DNA from: Artemisia argyi
Lineage: Eukaryota; Streptophyta; Magnoliopsida; Asterales; Asteraceae
DNA length: 64,000 bases
Assembly (NCBI GenBank): GCA_030686995.1
Contig: CM060680.1
Span: 80,714,060-80,778,059, forward strand
Direction of reading: 5' to 3'
A model generated the notes under the pieces. The model ran no database searches, was not told where the DNA came from, and saw only the letters and a list, made by a program, of their open reading frames with translations. This document shows positions 1 through 9,920 of the stretch, piece after piece. A program made the position numbers and the translations under genes. How positions within the stretch are numbered: position 1 is the first letter of the stretch; each line of letters opens with the position of its first letter.

Positions 1-17
1 TAATGTCTCTTGTATAG

Positions 18-1371
18 GGTATAGTACGGGGCAAGCTAGATCAGCAGCGAAGATGTTTTGAGGTGGGACTTTTTGTCTACTCTTTCGTAGAGTATTACTC
101 TACCTAAGCATTTATTATATCTTTTTCATGGTATTTATTCTCTCATTTATAATTTGGGTCCTTGTAGGTGCAATTTGCAGCAGGGAGGGATCTCAGGCCT
201 GGACAGTTGGGGAATATGATACATACAATCTCAGATTGGTAAGCTCAGATTCCATTTTTTTCGTTTTTTAATTCTTGCATTTGATATTGATTTATCATAT
301 CAATCTTTGAGATGGTTACTGGCTCAGGAAAAGTTCACTGTATTAACATATATCTCTTATCGCATATAATCAATTACCATAACTATCCACTAATGTGCGG
401 CACAAATTAAGCAGCATTAATTGCATTCTCCAAGTTATTTAGATTGTCAGAAGTCCAATATCTTTGAGATGACTCATATAAACTCCTTGTCCATTAATAA
501 AATCTTGTTTTTTCAAAAACTCTCAGAAGTTTGCAAGAACTATTTTGTAACCAGTTCCATTTGCATACATTTTTTTTTTGGATAAAGCTGAATATGGACG
601 CTACCATCTTTTGCAAATTTTCTTTGTTATTCATCATAAATCACTTATGATCAAACAATTTTATTGCTGAAGGTTGGGTACATCAGACAATTTACTTATC
701 ACTATTCAAGAGAAGATAAAATGGGCAGACACCATGAGTGAATTGGATAAGAAACATAAGAAGGAAAACGAGGAAAGGCTTGAAGAAGCGAAGAATGTAC
801 TCTCCTTCAAGGTCCGCACTGTCCCTTTTTTATGTTAACTTTGGTTTGTGAATAGTTTGTTTCCTCTTCTAAGGTTCATACCAACCTACCGATATGACCC
901 GGTATACACCATCATTTAATGGGTAATTGAAATTAAGCTCCACTTATTTGTTTAGTTTCCTAGATGTTTTTAAGTTCCATTTAGGGTAATTGATGGCTAT
1001 TATAATAATTCAAGTATATATAAGAACTTTGTAAAATATAAACCATTCACTAGTTTGACAAAGAATGAGGCAGTTATCCATTTTGACAAACATATATATA
1101 TAAGTTCTTTCTTTATTGGCTGTTTTTTTTCTTCTGGGGTGAAAGTGAACTTGGAATAATTATGTACTCAATATTTTCGTCGATATGTCTTACTTACGTT
1201 GTGGCAGATGTTACAACCTGTTAGCAGGCGGACTTCGACTTTCAAGGGCATGGGCTCTTCGCTGAACCTGGTGGAGTAATGGATTTTGATCAAGACCGCC
1301 GATCGAAGAGGTATAGGTATCTTCAATAATCTTTTCTTATAGCTAGTGCTACTATGTCACACTCTTTACTT

Positions 1372-1424
<53 letters not shown>

Positions 1425-1941
1425 TATTTTATTATTATTATTATTTTTATTTTTATTTTTTTTTTGTATTTGGTGTGTTATGATGTTGTACCATCCTCAT
1501 TTTCCTGTTCGCTTATCCTTCATTTACATCATTAAAAAAAAAACCCCATGTAATGATGTGTAGGGTTATATACTGTTATAGAGATCCAACCGCAAGTATT
1601 TGACAATTAGTTAAAATCTAAGTTACCTACAAACAATGTGGTTCGTTAACGTAGCTTTTACAAATGTCATAAGCATAAACGGAAGCTAGTCATTTTCTTT
1701 GTCAATGTGAATAACTGTATATTGCCATTATCATGTGAACCTAAATTAATTCCACAGGGGGCAAAGGGTAATTTTAGCTTTGAAAGTTGCTACAATGGAT
1801 ATAAGGCAACCCAAATTAGGAATCTCTACATTATCATCTTACAAACAAAAATTTTATATTATTAATAATTCATGCAGCATTCTGTTTTAATGTTTGTTTG
1901 TAACTTCTATTTGCAGGAGAAGACATCCGATGATGGGCTGA
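18..1941 (+). CDS. 3' end of a host protein-coding gene, last five exons (product not recognised)
   Basis: Five exons with GT-AG introns join into one frame: 18-62, 168-238, 673-811, 1228-1310 and 1917-1941. Lengths 45, 71, 139, 83 and 25 give 120 codons plus TGA at 1939-1941, and every splice phase matches. The product has a basic start (GIVRGKLDQQ), a segment with GRDLRPGQLGNM and ISDWLGTSDN, a strongly charged helical or coiled-coil stretch (SELDKKHKKENEERLEEAKN), and a basic end (DRRSKRRRHPMMG) that could act as a nuclear-localisation patch. The 5' part of the gene lies left of the window. I do not recognise the family, so no function is assigned. This is the only region with intact multi-exon coding logic, which argues for a real host gene. 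The exon model is solid by phase; expression and identity are unknown. Confidence 0.72.
1375..1419. repeat. Poly(T) tract in the last intron
   Basis: A run of about 45 T followed by TTA/TTTA-rich sequence to about 1465, inside the intron 1311-1916. It is a simple repeat. Any ORF read through it is an artefact. Confidence 0.9.
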
Positions 1942-2750
1942 GGGTTTGCGAGGTCTATTACAGAACAAGGATTGTCATACAGGCTAGCCCAGGTTTTTGT
2001 CTTTTAGTGGTGTTATGGCTATAAATGATACAGCCGCTGCTTATGAGAGGAATTAACATCTTTGAACTTGTGAAACATTGGAGCCAAGCTTATGAAAAAT
2101 CCTAATTCAGATTATCTGACATTGTCTTTGACTCTGTAATTAGATTAACCTCCTTTTTGTGGGTAGAGATTTGATGATGATTATAGCTTGTTACTGTTTT
2201 CATTCTGTGTTGATTCTTTTTCTGTTGGTTTCTCTCGTATGTTATTTTGGATCCAGTATGCTTGTGTAATTGGGGCGGCACACATTGGAATCTTACTATT
2301 CTTAAAGGGGTGGGTCTTCTTGTTACCTTGTCATGTCGGAGTATATAACGATAACAAAATGGTATTTCAGCATACTTGGAATGACTTATGTTCGCTTTAT
2401 CTCTGATACATTTTTGTTTGATCTGTTTTCTTCAAGCCATTGATCTTGCTAAAGCATTAAATATTAGTTCAACTATCTCCGTTACTTTGAAGGCATTGTG
2501 TGCAATGTTGGCTATGCATTTATGCATATAGAGTAATCAAGTGAATATCGTTAGAAAACACCATGAGACCGTATCCAAAGCACAGATCAGAGGTATTGTT
2601 AGTCTCCATGGCTATATACTTGGTAAGGCAGATAATTCATGATCCTGAAGAGTAGTTTTGCATAGTTGTGAAAGAGACTTCCTCACACTTATTATGCAGG
2701 GGGGATCCAGTTGATGAGATAACAGGATTATCATTTCTTAGAGCCTTGGG
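1942..2750 (+). other. 3' UTR and downstream flank of the host gene
   Basis: No convincing ORF. The first few hundred bases after the stop codon are T-rich and fit a 3' UTR. From about 2540 the sequence has exon-like patches and splice-like signals (a TATGCAG before 2700), but no continuous frame can be built with the upstream gene. The stretch ends at the TAA target of the Harbinger-like element. Confidence 0.4.
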
Positions 2751-2959
2751 TAAGGTCACTCAAGGTTATAAGTTAACACACTGCCACCTCAGCGCCACAT
2801 CAGCTTTTACCATTTAACTTAACTTTTGACTTTCCACCCCGGTAACATAACTTACATTTAACTTATCTTAACTCACCTCCACCCCAATTATTTTCAATTT
2901 CAACTCTAAACTTTAACAAATACTTCATTTAAAAATAACATAAACATTTATAAAACACA

Positions 2960-3135
2960 AATTACATTAACTACAATAATTAAACATAAAACATGTTAAT
3001 TAAACATAAAACATGATAATTAAACTACGATAATTAAATATAAAACATGATAATTAAACTACGATACTTAAACATAAAACATCTAAACATAAAACATCTG
3101 AATTAAAGTACGATACTTAAACATAAACGACGGTA
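2960..3135. repeat. AT-rich tandem repeats inside the Harbinger-like element
   Basis: Degenerate repeated units of the type AATTAAACATAAAACATG and TAATTAAACTACGAT follow one another between the left terminus and the minus-strand ORF. They look like subterminal or 3' untranslated repeats of the element. Confidence 0.7.
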
Positions 3136-3150
3136 AAACTAAACTACGAA

Positions 3151-3627
3151 TCAAGAAAACGAATCATCCGACACATAGCCCTTGTGACTCGAAGCACTCG
3201 AATCGTCCTCACTCGATGGCACACGGGGCAATCCATTTTGTATTCGCCATGCACAACGACGGTTTCTCCGAGCCTGTTTAGCTCTTAAGTACTCCTCACG
3301 AGCTCTTCTCTCACGTTCTTCCTCTGCTTCAACACGTAACACTTCTTGCATATCTTGCTCATACAGTTCTTCATCAGTCAACGCACGTGCATTGGGTTGG
3401 TTTTGTGCTGGAAAGTTTGCCGGTGGATTGTAGTGGGGTGGATTGTTTGCCGGTGGATTGATTGCCGGTGGAAAAAGAAATTCCGGTGTAGTGTTCTGTG
3501 GTGAATTGTCATATTGGAAGACGGGAAACAGATCTTGTGGTGGATTGTTTTTTGGGAATACAGGGAAAAGATTTTCGGGTGGGGTGTTGTAAACTGACTC
3601 GTTATCTGGTGAATCGTTGTGAGACAT
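3151..3627 (-). CDS. Small proline-rich/charged protein encoded in the Harbinger-like element
   Basis: A 158-codon ORF from an ATG at 3627 to a stop at 3151. The N-terminal half (residues ~15-75) is made of repeated Pro-Asn-rich units with a recurring LFPVF core (PPENLFPVF, PPQDLFPVF). The middle (residues ~80-125) is a highly charged helix rich in Glu and Arg (EEERERRAREEYLRAKQARR). The end is acidic and serine-rich (SSEDDSSASS). There is no membrane segment and no catalytic motif I recognise. A TATA box lies about 80 bases upstream of the ATG, and the frame has stayed open inside a transposon, so it may be expressed. It could be the N-terminal part of an accessory protein of the element or a captured host fragment. 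Function unknown. Confidence 0.5.
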   Translation of the reverse strand: MSHNDSPDNESVYNTPPENLFPVFPKNNPPQDLFPVFQYDNSPQNTTPEFLFPPAINPPANNPPHYNPPANFPAQNQPNARALTDEELYEQDMQEVLRVEAEEERERRAREEYLRAKQARRNRRCAWRIQNGLPRVPSSEDDSSASSHKGYVSDDSFS

Positions 3628-3702
3628 TATTTTGAACTTAATAATTTGTGAATTACGTATTTGTATGTGAATTGTGGGTGCATTGTGATAACTTGGGGAT
3701 GG

Positions 3703-3712
3703 CTATTTATAG
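3703..3712 (-). promoter_or_regulatory. TATA box for the 158-codon ORF
   Basis: CTATAAATAG on the minus strand, about 76-85 bases upstream of the ATG at 3627, the usual spacing for a plant core promoter plus short 5' UTR. Further upstream, a segment containing ACCCCGCTCTTGTTAGAA occurs twice (about 3743 and 3814). Confidence 0.6.
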
Positions 3713-3871
3713 GGGTGTTGTTTGGATTTGAAATTTGAATTTACCCCGCTCTTGTTAGAATTTGAAATTTAAACGTTTATACACACGTTTTAAATGAGGT
3801 TTTCAAATTTGAATTTACCCCGCTCTTGTTAGAAAATTTTGAATTTAAAATGTATCCCGCCTTCTGTTTGA

Positions 3872-4054
3872 ATCAACCTTGAATGTCGTAGGTATAATGA
3901 AATTTACAAAGAGTTGCTGCGTACAAGTGAAGACCCTTGTCGTCTCAGCAATACAAACCGAATTTATTATGAACGCTATGGGAGAGGGATATATTATCAA
4001 CATGTGTGGTTCGTACTGAGAAACACAGATGCATGGGACAGAGACGATGAGTAA
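3872..4054 (+). pseudogene. 61-codon coding remnant in the Harbinger-like element
   Basis: A plus-strand frame open from a stop just before 3872 to TAA at 4052-4054. It is rich in aromatic and charged residues (RRYNEIYKELLRTSEDP, then RIYYERYGRGIYYQHVWFVL, ending RDDE). There is no start codon at the front, so it reads like the last exon of a longer protein. It is likely the surviving C-terminal exon of an element-encoded or captured gene. I do not recognise the family. Confidence 0.45.
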
Positions 4055-4404
4055 TGGTGTTTTATGTTAAGTATTTTCGTATCGTGTGTTTCTTACGTAT
4101 CGTGTGTATTTGTTTCTTTTATCGTAGGGGGTGTTTTGTAACTTTTTAATTTTGGTATTAACAAAAGAAAATAACATGACAAGGGCCAAAAGTGTAATTT
4201 TTTTTGTTATATTAAAAAAAAATAAAAATAAAAAATAAGCAGCTTAACGCTGCGTTAGCAAATTAACTCTTAACGTTAACGTACATTTGACCATGAAGCC
4301 CGGTAAGTTAACGTGCCTCATTTTTGTGGTGCGTTAAGATTTAACGCATGCTTTGCGTTAGCTTACCATTCACTCTTAACAGTTAACACCAAGGATGGTC
4401 CTAA

Positions 4405-4833
4405 CATGGGATAATATTGTTGATCCCATCAAAATATCAAATGTTAGTCGGCTTGATGTTCTGACAGCATCAACTAATCTTGATGGTACAACTATAGTAG
4501 CAGAGTGCCGTTAATCTAGGCTAGCAAATTGAGGCCAATAACGGTCAACTCTGCATTTGTTTTCTCCAATGGATTGGCGCATTTAGTTGCACAATGGAGT
4601 TGATAGTTTGCCCAAAAAGGGAAGATATATAAATAAGCGAAAAAAAATAAAGGATTAAATTTCGAGCAAACGAACCCTACAACACATACCGAAATCAATC
4701 AAACACATAACCCTACGATAGAAAACTGTCGCCCTTTGTCATGCATTTTTTCTTTTTATGGAGAGGAACAAACACCTTTTCGGGCCCTTTCCTATGTTGT
4801 CTAGCATGTGATAGACGTGGAGTCTCGTATAAT
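4405..4833. other. Flank between two transposons, no gene seen
   Basis: If the Harbinger-like element is removed, the sequence to its left and right reads as one frame of about 50 codons ending in TAA at 4512-4514 (see findings). The rest of the stretch shows no ORF or repeat that I can support. Confidence 0.4.
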
Positions 4834-5403
4834 TAGGGTCCGGTTTATAAATGGGTTTGGATTCGGATTCGGATTTAGATTTGGATTTGGATTTGTGGGG
4901 AATGAAAATTAAGAGAGAAAATATATTTTAATTGATATAATTATTAAATTATATTTAAATATAATATTTTAATAATAATAATAATAAAGGTTTTGCTAAC
5001 GACAGCCCTAACGGTTGTTGTTAAGAGACACTATTTTATTACAATTGTTTGTAAGAATGAAATTCAACCAATCACAATCAAGTACCAATTGTGTATTTAC
5101 TATATCTTAAATTGTCTTCACTTTTTTCGTAATTATCATTCAATCAGAAGCATTCATAAATGGTGTTGTAATAAAACTTATTTGCTTAACGACAACCCTT
5201 ATAGCTATAATAATAAAAAGAAAGTGTTGTGAGAGAGGGTAAAATGAGTCCCACGGGTTTTACATAAAATCCATCGTATTTGAGTGAAATGAAAAAGTGA
5301 TGAGCCCCGCAGGTTTCAAAGTATTACTTAAACAACCAAATATCATTTATCATCTCCTATACCTGAATCCAAATCCCACACCCACCAACCAAACGGGCCC
5401 TTA
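4834..5403. mobile_element. hAT-type MITE containing a second MITE
   Basis: The left end TAGGGTCCGGTTTAT and the reversed right end TAAGGGCCCGTTTGG are imperfect inverted repeats, followed on both sides by runs of the type GGGTTTGGATTCGG / GGGATTTGGATTCAGG. GGGCCCGTTTGG-type termini are common in plant hAT MITEs. An 8-bp target duplication is not convincing (only GTAT-- matches), so the insertion is old or the ends are off by a base or two. There is no ORF. Confidence 0.45.
5007..5205. mobile_element. ~200-bp MITE nested in the hAT-type MITE
   Basis: Arms of about 40 bases are inverted copies: TAACGGTTGTTGTTAAG...TTTTATTACAA on the left, and reversed TAAGGGTTGTCGTTAAG...TTTTATTACAA on the right. 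The interior is AT-rich and non-coding. The superfamily is not clear from the ends. Confidence 0.55.
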
Positions 5404-5710
5404 GTATCACAAAACGTTTATAGAGAAGCCATTAGAAATGAGCTTTTGTTCCGAATGGAAATCACATGTATATTTCAAATCTTTTTTACCTTTTTAATCG
5501 TGTTCACCTTTCCAACTTACATGTTTTTATTAGCCGAGATATGCGTTTATTATTTATTATTAGAGTTAGACCATGTTAGTTATCTTATTGTGCAAGACTA
5601 GTTATGTATTTACTAGTTGGGTACTCACGCATTGCAGCGGCGGGTACCCTAAAATAAATGTTAACGACATCAAAAGAAAAAAAAATAATAGCTAAGAGTT
5701 GTAAACTTTT

Positions 5711-5803
5711 CGGGCTCGAGCCCATTGGCCCGTGCTCGTTCGGGATCGAGCCCGTTTGGCCCGTGTCCATTCAGGCTCGAGCCCATTTGGCCCGTTGCCA
5801 GTT
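5711..5803. repeat. Three-copy ~31-bp tandem repeat with CTCGAG palindromes
   Basis: Three successive units of 30-32 bases built on GGCTCGAGCCCATTTGGCCC, each with an XhoI-like palindrome (the middle copy reads GATCGAGCCCG). They lie just inside the left inverted repeat of the 5612-7280 element. Confidence 0.7.
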
Positions 5804-7130
5804 CGGACTTGTGTATTTGTATAATGTGCTTTATCTATACTACTTATAAAGCATTTTACACATTCTCTCATATTTAATTTTTTAAGATTTCCATATTTAG
5901 ATTTTAAGTAAAATACAAGTGATCAAACATAAAACACAAGTATGTAAAGCATAATATTTTAAGGTCAACATAATTAATACACCCAATCACCAATTAATAC
6001 AAGTTAAAAAGCATAATTTTCAAGTACTTAAAGCACAAATAAAACTTAAAAACACTATTCTAACATATACAATTAATACACAATTTAAAACACCCCTTCA
6101 CCCAAAAATACAACTATTTATCCACGATGTACAATATAATTAAGCTTCCAAAATGTTTTGTAGTGATAGTTGACAAAACTAAGATTACAACTAACCACAT
6201 GGTTAGCATAAGCCGGTTATATAACCTCAGACCCCACTCGGTCTTCCTTGGTCCTTGGACAAACGAACAAAAGAACAAAAGAAAAGGACATATATCGAGA
6301 AGTAACATAACCACAACCAGCAACTATCATAACTACTTATCAAACAACTCCATAACTATCCTAAAAACCATCTCATCTCCATCTATCAAACAAAAACAAC
6401 ACTCACCATAACTTCAATCTATCCTAATCTCATACTTCATCTCAGCCATACAACAAACCAACATCTAACACATAACTGAGACTCGAAACACAAAGAAAAA
6501 GAAGACTACAAGATCTCAGGAAGAATATATCTTAAAAGATCTTTAGAGCTTACCCATAACCCATCATAGATCGATAATCTTTTTATATTCGAAAATAAAA
6601 AAGATTCATAACGAATTTGTTATTTTCTTTCTTTCGTTCGTTCGTTCAATACAACACAAAACAAAATTAATACACCTTATCGAGACCGTTTTACAAAGAT
6701 CTTGAAGACGTGATGAGATGACAGAAAAGTATTATCTTCGTTATAGGTGAAATACGCTGAAAGATTGATGTTTTTGATGTTCGGGTTTTAGCAAAAAAAT
6801 ATTCTAAAGAATCTTTTTGTGAGTGATTGAGCATGAAAAGATGGTAATCATTTTTTTGGTGACAATGAAGGTAAAAAAGAAAGAGAATGTGGCTGCGTAT
6901 GGTAAGAAAGAGAAGGTAGGGAAGAATGAGTCAATGAGATTAGGGTTGGAGAAATATTTGGGTATATTAGAGCTAATATATCAGGATTAGTAAAAATGGG
7001 TTATGTTTATATGAGCTTATCTAAAATATCCAAACTTGGGTTGGGCAGTATTTTTGGTTCCAAATATCATTAACAGTTTTGGGCTTACAATTGTCTTATC
7101 CGAATAGGTGTATAGGTTAGATTAGAAGGA

Positions 7131-7156
7131 GGGGGGGGGGGGGGGGGGGGGGGGGG
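7131..7156. repeat. Poly(G) run
   Basis: About 26 consecutive G near the right end of the 5612-7280 element. A G-quadruplex is possible. It is also a likely spot for assembly or sequencing length errors. Confidence 0.85.
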
Positions 7157-7280
7157 TCTTTGCCTTATAAAAACGCAGTGGATAGACAAGTTAAAAAAAT
7201 GTGTAACAAAATAACATTTGTTGGCCACAAAATATAAACACAGGGTACCCGCCGTCGCATCGCGCGGGTACCCTGCTAGT

Positions 7281-7672
7281 TATTTATATTAGTGACATTT
7301 AATGTATGAATTGTGTTTAAGTTGGTTGTACAATATGCTTGATAATTTGTATTTTTTTATGTACGGGGTGTTTTAATAACTGCATTAATTATATTTATTG
7401 ATCAATTTATTAATGTTAGTAAATGTGTTTTAATTAGTTGTACTTTTAGCTTAAAAACTTGTAATGCCGAATTTTAAGTATTTCTATTTAAAGATTATAT
7501 TTAATGTTAAAAAATGTGTTTTAATTAGTTGTCTTTTTAGCTTAAGAACTTATAATTGTATTTAATGTTAGAAAATGTGTTTTAATTAGTTGTAATTTTA
7601 ACTTAAAAACTTGCAATGCTTAATTTTAAGTATTTCTTTTTTTAGAGATAGTATGATATTACTAATTCTATC
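7281..7672 (+). repeat. Probable remnant of a Ty1/copia 5' LTR with 3-copy tandem repeat
   Basis: Between the DNA transposon and a primer-binding-site-like sequence. From 7411 to 7640 a unit of the type TTAATGTTAGAAAATGTGTT...TTTAATTAGTTGT...CTTAAAAACTTG repeats about three times (60-90 bases each). Its position directly before the PBS suggests the decayed 3' part of the LTR of the following copia relic. The LTR start is not recognisable. Confidence 0.4.
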
Positions 7673-7687
7673 ATTGTAATCAGAGCC
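7673..7687 (+). promoter_or_regulatory. Degenerate primer-binding site (initiator tRNA-Met type)
   Basis: ATTGTAATCAGAGCC resembles the plant LTR-retrotransposon PBS TGGTATCAGAGCC, complementary to the 3' end of initiator tRNA-Met. It lies about 630 bases upstream of the copia gag start, a distance inflated by the 290-bp hAT insertion. Confidence 0.5.
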
Positions 7688-7897
7688 TTAAATATTCGCC
7701 AAAAATATTCGACCAAAAACTAACCCTTCCAACTGCCGTATACGATTGTTACGTGCTTGCTTGCTAATCCATTGCATTTTTTTCTCTTCTTTTTGCTTGC
7801 TGCTACATACGTTTTACTTTTTGCTTTTTGTCTTGCTTGCCAGCCAATAACAGCCGAATCAAAATTTCTTCTTTTTTGACTGCCACATAAATCCCAT

Positions 7898-8187
7898 TAG
7901 GGCTGAGCAAAATCACCCGAAAACTGACCCGAACCAATCGAAACCAGGCCGAACCGAACCAACCTTATTCGGTTCGGTGGTTTTAATCGGTTCGGTTCGG
8001 ATCAAAACACACTTATTCAGTTCGAAATAGCTAAACCGACCACAACCGAACCGACCATATTCGCTTCGGTTTCAGTTTTGATAGCTTTACTCGGTTCGGT
8101 TCTCGGTTCACATTTGACCCTTATTCGGTTTTCGGGATGGGTCAGGTTTGGTTGGTTTGGGTCGGGTTTTCCCGTTTCTCAGACCTA
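7898..8187. mobile_element. Non-autonomous hAT element with perfect 8-bp target duplication
   Basis: The flanking direct repeat AATCCCAT is present at 7890-7897 and 8188-8195, the 8-bp duplication of hAT elements. The left end TAGGGCTGAGCAAAA and reversed right end TAGGTCTGAGAAAC form the terminal inverted repeats. The 290-bp interior consists of CCGAACCGAA / TTCGGTTCGG short repeats on both strands and can fold on itself. It has no coding capacity. It was inserted in the leader of the copia relic, so it is younger than that element. Confidence 0.85.
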
Positions 8188-8315
8188 AATCCCATACAAA
8201 AAAGTGGCCATATATTTTTTTTCTTCTTCTGTCTTTCGCTTACTTGTTGCTTTTAATTTATTATTGCTTGTTGCTGTTTAATTTATTATTGTTGCTGCTT
8301 TTAATTTAATAAATC

Positions 8316-9920
8316 ATGACTGCTAATAACTCCCTTGGCTACCAGGGAGCTCGTCTCTCTCGCCACATCCAATTGGCCCAATTCAATTCATCACAGGCTC
8401 AAGCGAAAATTTGCTATGTGTATTTACACAACTTGTCAGGCCTATACATACCACAAGCCCCCTTACCTTCCCTAAGCCCACATAGCTATTGGACCCTCTT
8501 GTTAATTTGTTCAGGTCTAGTAAGACCACCCAGACCACCTGCTCTAGTCGACCCAACCATAACAGATGGTTAAACCAATACTACTGTTGACACCCCAAGC
8601 TCCCATGTTTAGTTGGCACACTGTTCCCGAGAATTATATGCATAATGCTCCAACTTACTTCTCGCCTCAAGTCAATATGCTTCCGCATGTGATTCAAGCT
8701 ATGACATTTCAAGACCCGGCTTGGCATATGGACAATGGTGCCTCATCACATCTAGCGGTATGCTAACTACTATTTGTAATAAATGCATTTATCCCTCTAA
8801 AATATTTGACAATGGTCACTCTAGACCTCTAATTGGTATGAGACATAGTGTTTTGTATACATCTCATAAACATCTTTACCTTCATAGTATTTTGGTTACA
8901 CCTAACTTCATAAAAAACTTAACTTTATGTACGCAAATTTACCAAAGACAATAAAGTCTCTATTGAATTTGATGATTTTGAATTTTCTGTAAAAGACTAC
9001 AAGTCTCGCAAGCTACTTCTCCGTTATGAGAGTTCCGACAATCTTTACCTAGTTACCCATCAGCCATCACCATCCACACCCTTTACTTTACTTTCCTTTA
9101 GTCATTCCACATGGCATCGACACCTTAGGCATCCTGGTGACAAAGTTATATGGAAGTTAGAGTCAAGTCATTTAATTTCTTGCAATAAGTCAAAGTCGTC
9201 TAGTTTATGTTATGCTTGTCAGTTGGGTAAACATGTTAAGCTTCCCTTTTACAGTTTCGAGTCTAATCTTGCGTCAACTTTTGACATTATACACTCGGAT
9301 GTGTGGAATTACTCTATTTAGAGTGTCGGTGGAGTAAGATATTATATTATTTTTTTGGATTATTTTTCTCATTTTGTTTAGGTGTTTCCGCTACATAATA
9401 AATCTGACTTGTATGATACTTTTGTTGGTTTTCATGGTTTTGTAAATAACTAATTAAAGCTTGACATCAAAGCCTTGCAATGTGACCATAGGGGCGAATT
9501 TGACAACAATCGCTTCCATAACCTTTACCGTAAACATGGCATCTAGTTTCTTTCTCATGTACTAAGACATCTCAACAAAATGGGATGGCGGAACGTATGC
9601 TTCGTACATTTAATAATGTTGTCTGCACCTCTTTTTTCAAGCACACATTCCTCCCTCATATTGGGTGAAAGCACTTCATATGGCCGTTCATTTCTTAAAT
9701 ATCTTGCCTTTCTCCACCATTCAAATTGAAATTCCTCTTTACCAAACTTTACAATAAACCCCCCAACCTATGACTACTTACGCATATTCGGGTGTCTTTG
9801 CTACCCGCACTTGAACGTTGCCAATAAACTAGTACCTCGCGCCACTCCTTGCATTTTTTTGGGATACCCATCCCATCACCACGGTTATCGGTGTCTTAAT
9901 CTTGCCATTAATAATGTAGA
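8316..9920 (+). pseudogene. Decayed Ty1/copia gag-protease-integrase region
   Basis: The reading starts at ATG 8316 (MTANNSLGYQ...) and continues through many stops and frameshifts. Recognisable pieces in order: gag-like start; protease active-site region WHMDNGASSHLA near 8730 (copia D-x-G-A-S); a GAG-pre-integrase segment ending with a zinc-binding CxxC (CYACQLGKH) near 9215; and integrase-core pieces (IIHSDVW near 9290, CDHRGEFDN near 9483, [13 protein letters not shown] near 9865). RT and RNase H are absent because the element is cut at about 9920 by a following LTR. The order protease-integrase identifies Ty1/copia. It is dead: there are at least six in-frame stops, and the gag zinc knuckle is missing. 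Confidence 0.75.

Larger units (their letters stand above)
2754..4401. mobile_element. PIF/Harbinger-like DNA transposon, non-autonomous (1648 bp)
   Basis: The element is bounded by TAA on both sides (2751-2753 and 4402-4404), the 3-bp target duplication usual for PIF/Harbinger. The left end begins GGTCACTCAAGGT and the reversed right end begins GGACCATCCTTGGT, giving short imperfect terminal inverted repeats followed by TTAAC-rich subterminal sequence on both sides. Inside are a minus-strand ORF of 158 codons with its own TATA box and a 61-codon plus-strand coding remnant. No DDE transposase is visible, so mobility would depend on a partner. Divergent ORFs are typical of the superfamily, where a transposase and a Myb/SANT-like protein lie side by side. 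Which one, if either, these remnants come from is not settled. Confidence 0.7.
5612..7280. mobile_element. DNA transposon with ~39-bp terminal inverted repeats (Mutator-like candidate)
   Basis: The left terminus 5612-5650 begins ACTAGTTGGGTACTC and ends GGCGGGTACCCT. The reversed right terminus 7242-7280 begins ACTAGCAGGGTACCC and ends GGCGGGTACCCT, so the inverted repeats share most of ~39 bases, including a CG-rich core. Long CG-rich inverted repeats and a length of 1669 bp fit a non-autonomous Mutator-like element. A 9-bp target duplication could not be confirmed, only similar AT-rich flanks. The interior has no supported gene. It holds a three-copy CTCGAG repeat near the left end and a poly(G) run near the right end. 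Confidence 0.6.

Noticed and set aside
1354..1563. 69-codon frame through the poly(T) tract
   Set aside because: Mostly Phe/Leu from a T run inside an intron; an artefact of low complexity.
8188..8315. Microsatellite-like TTTAATTTATTATTG repeats as a separate element
   Set aside because: Short, imperfect, and part of the copia leader.
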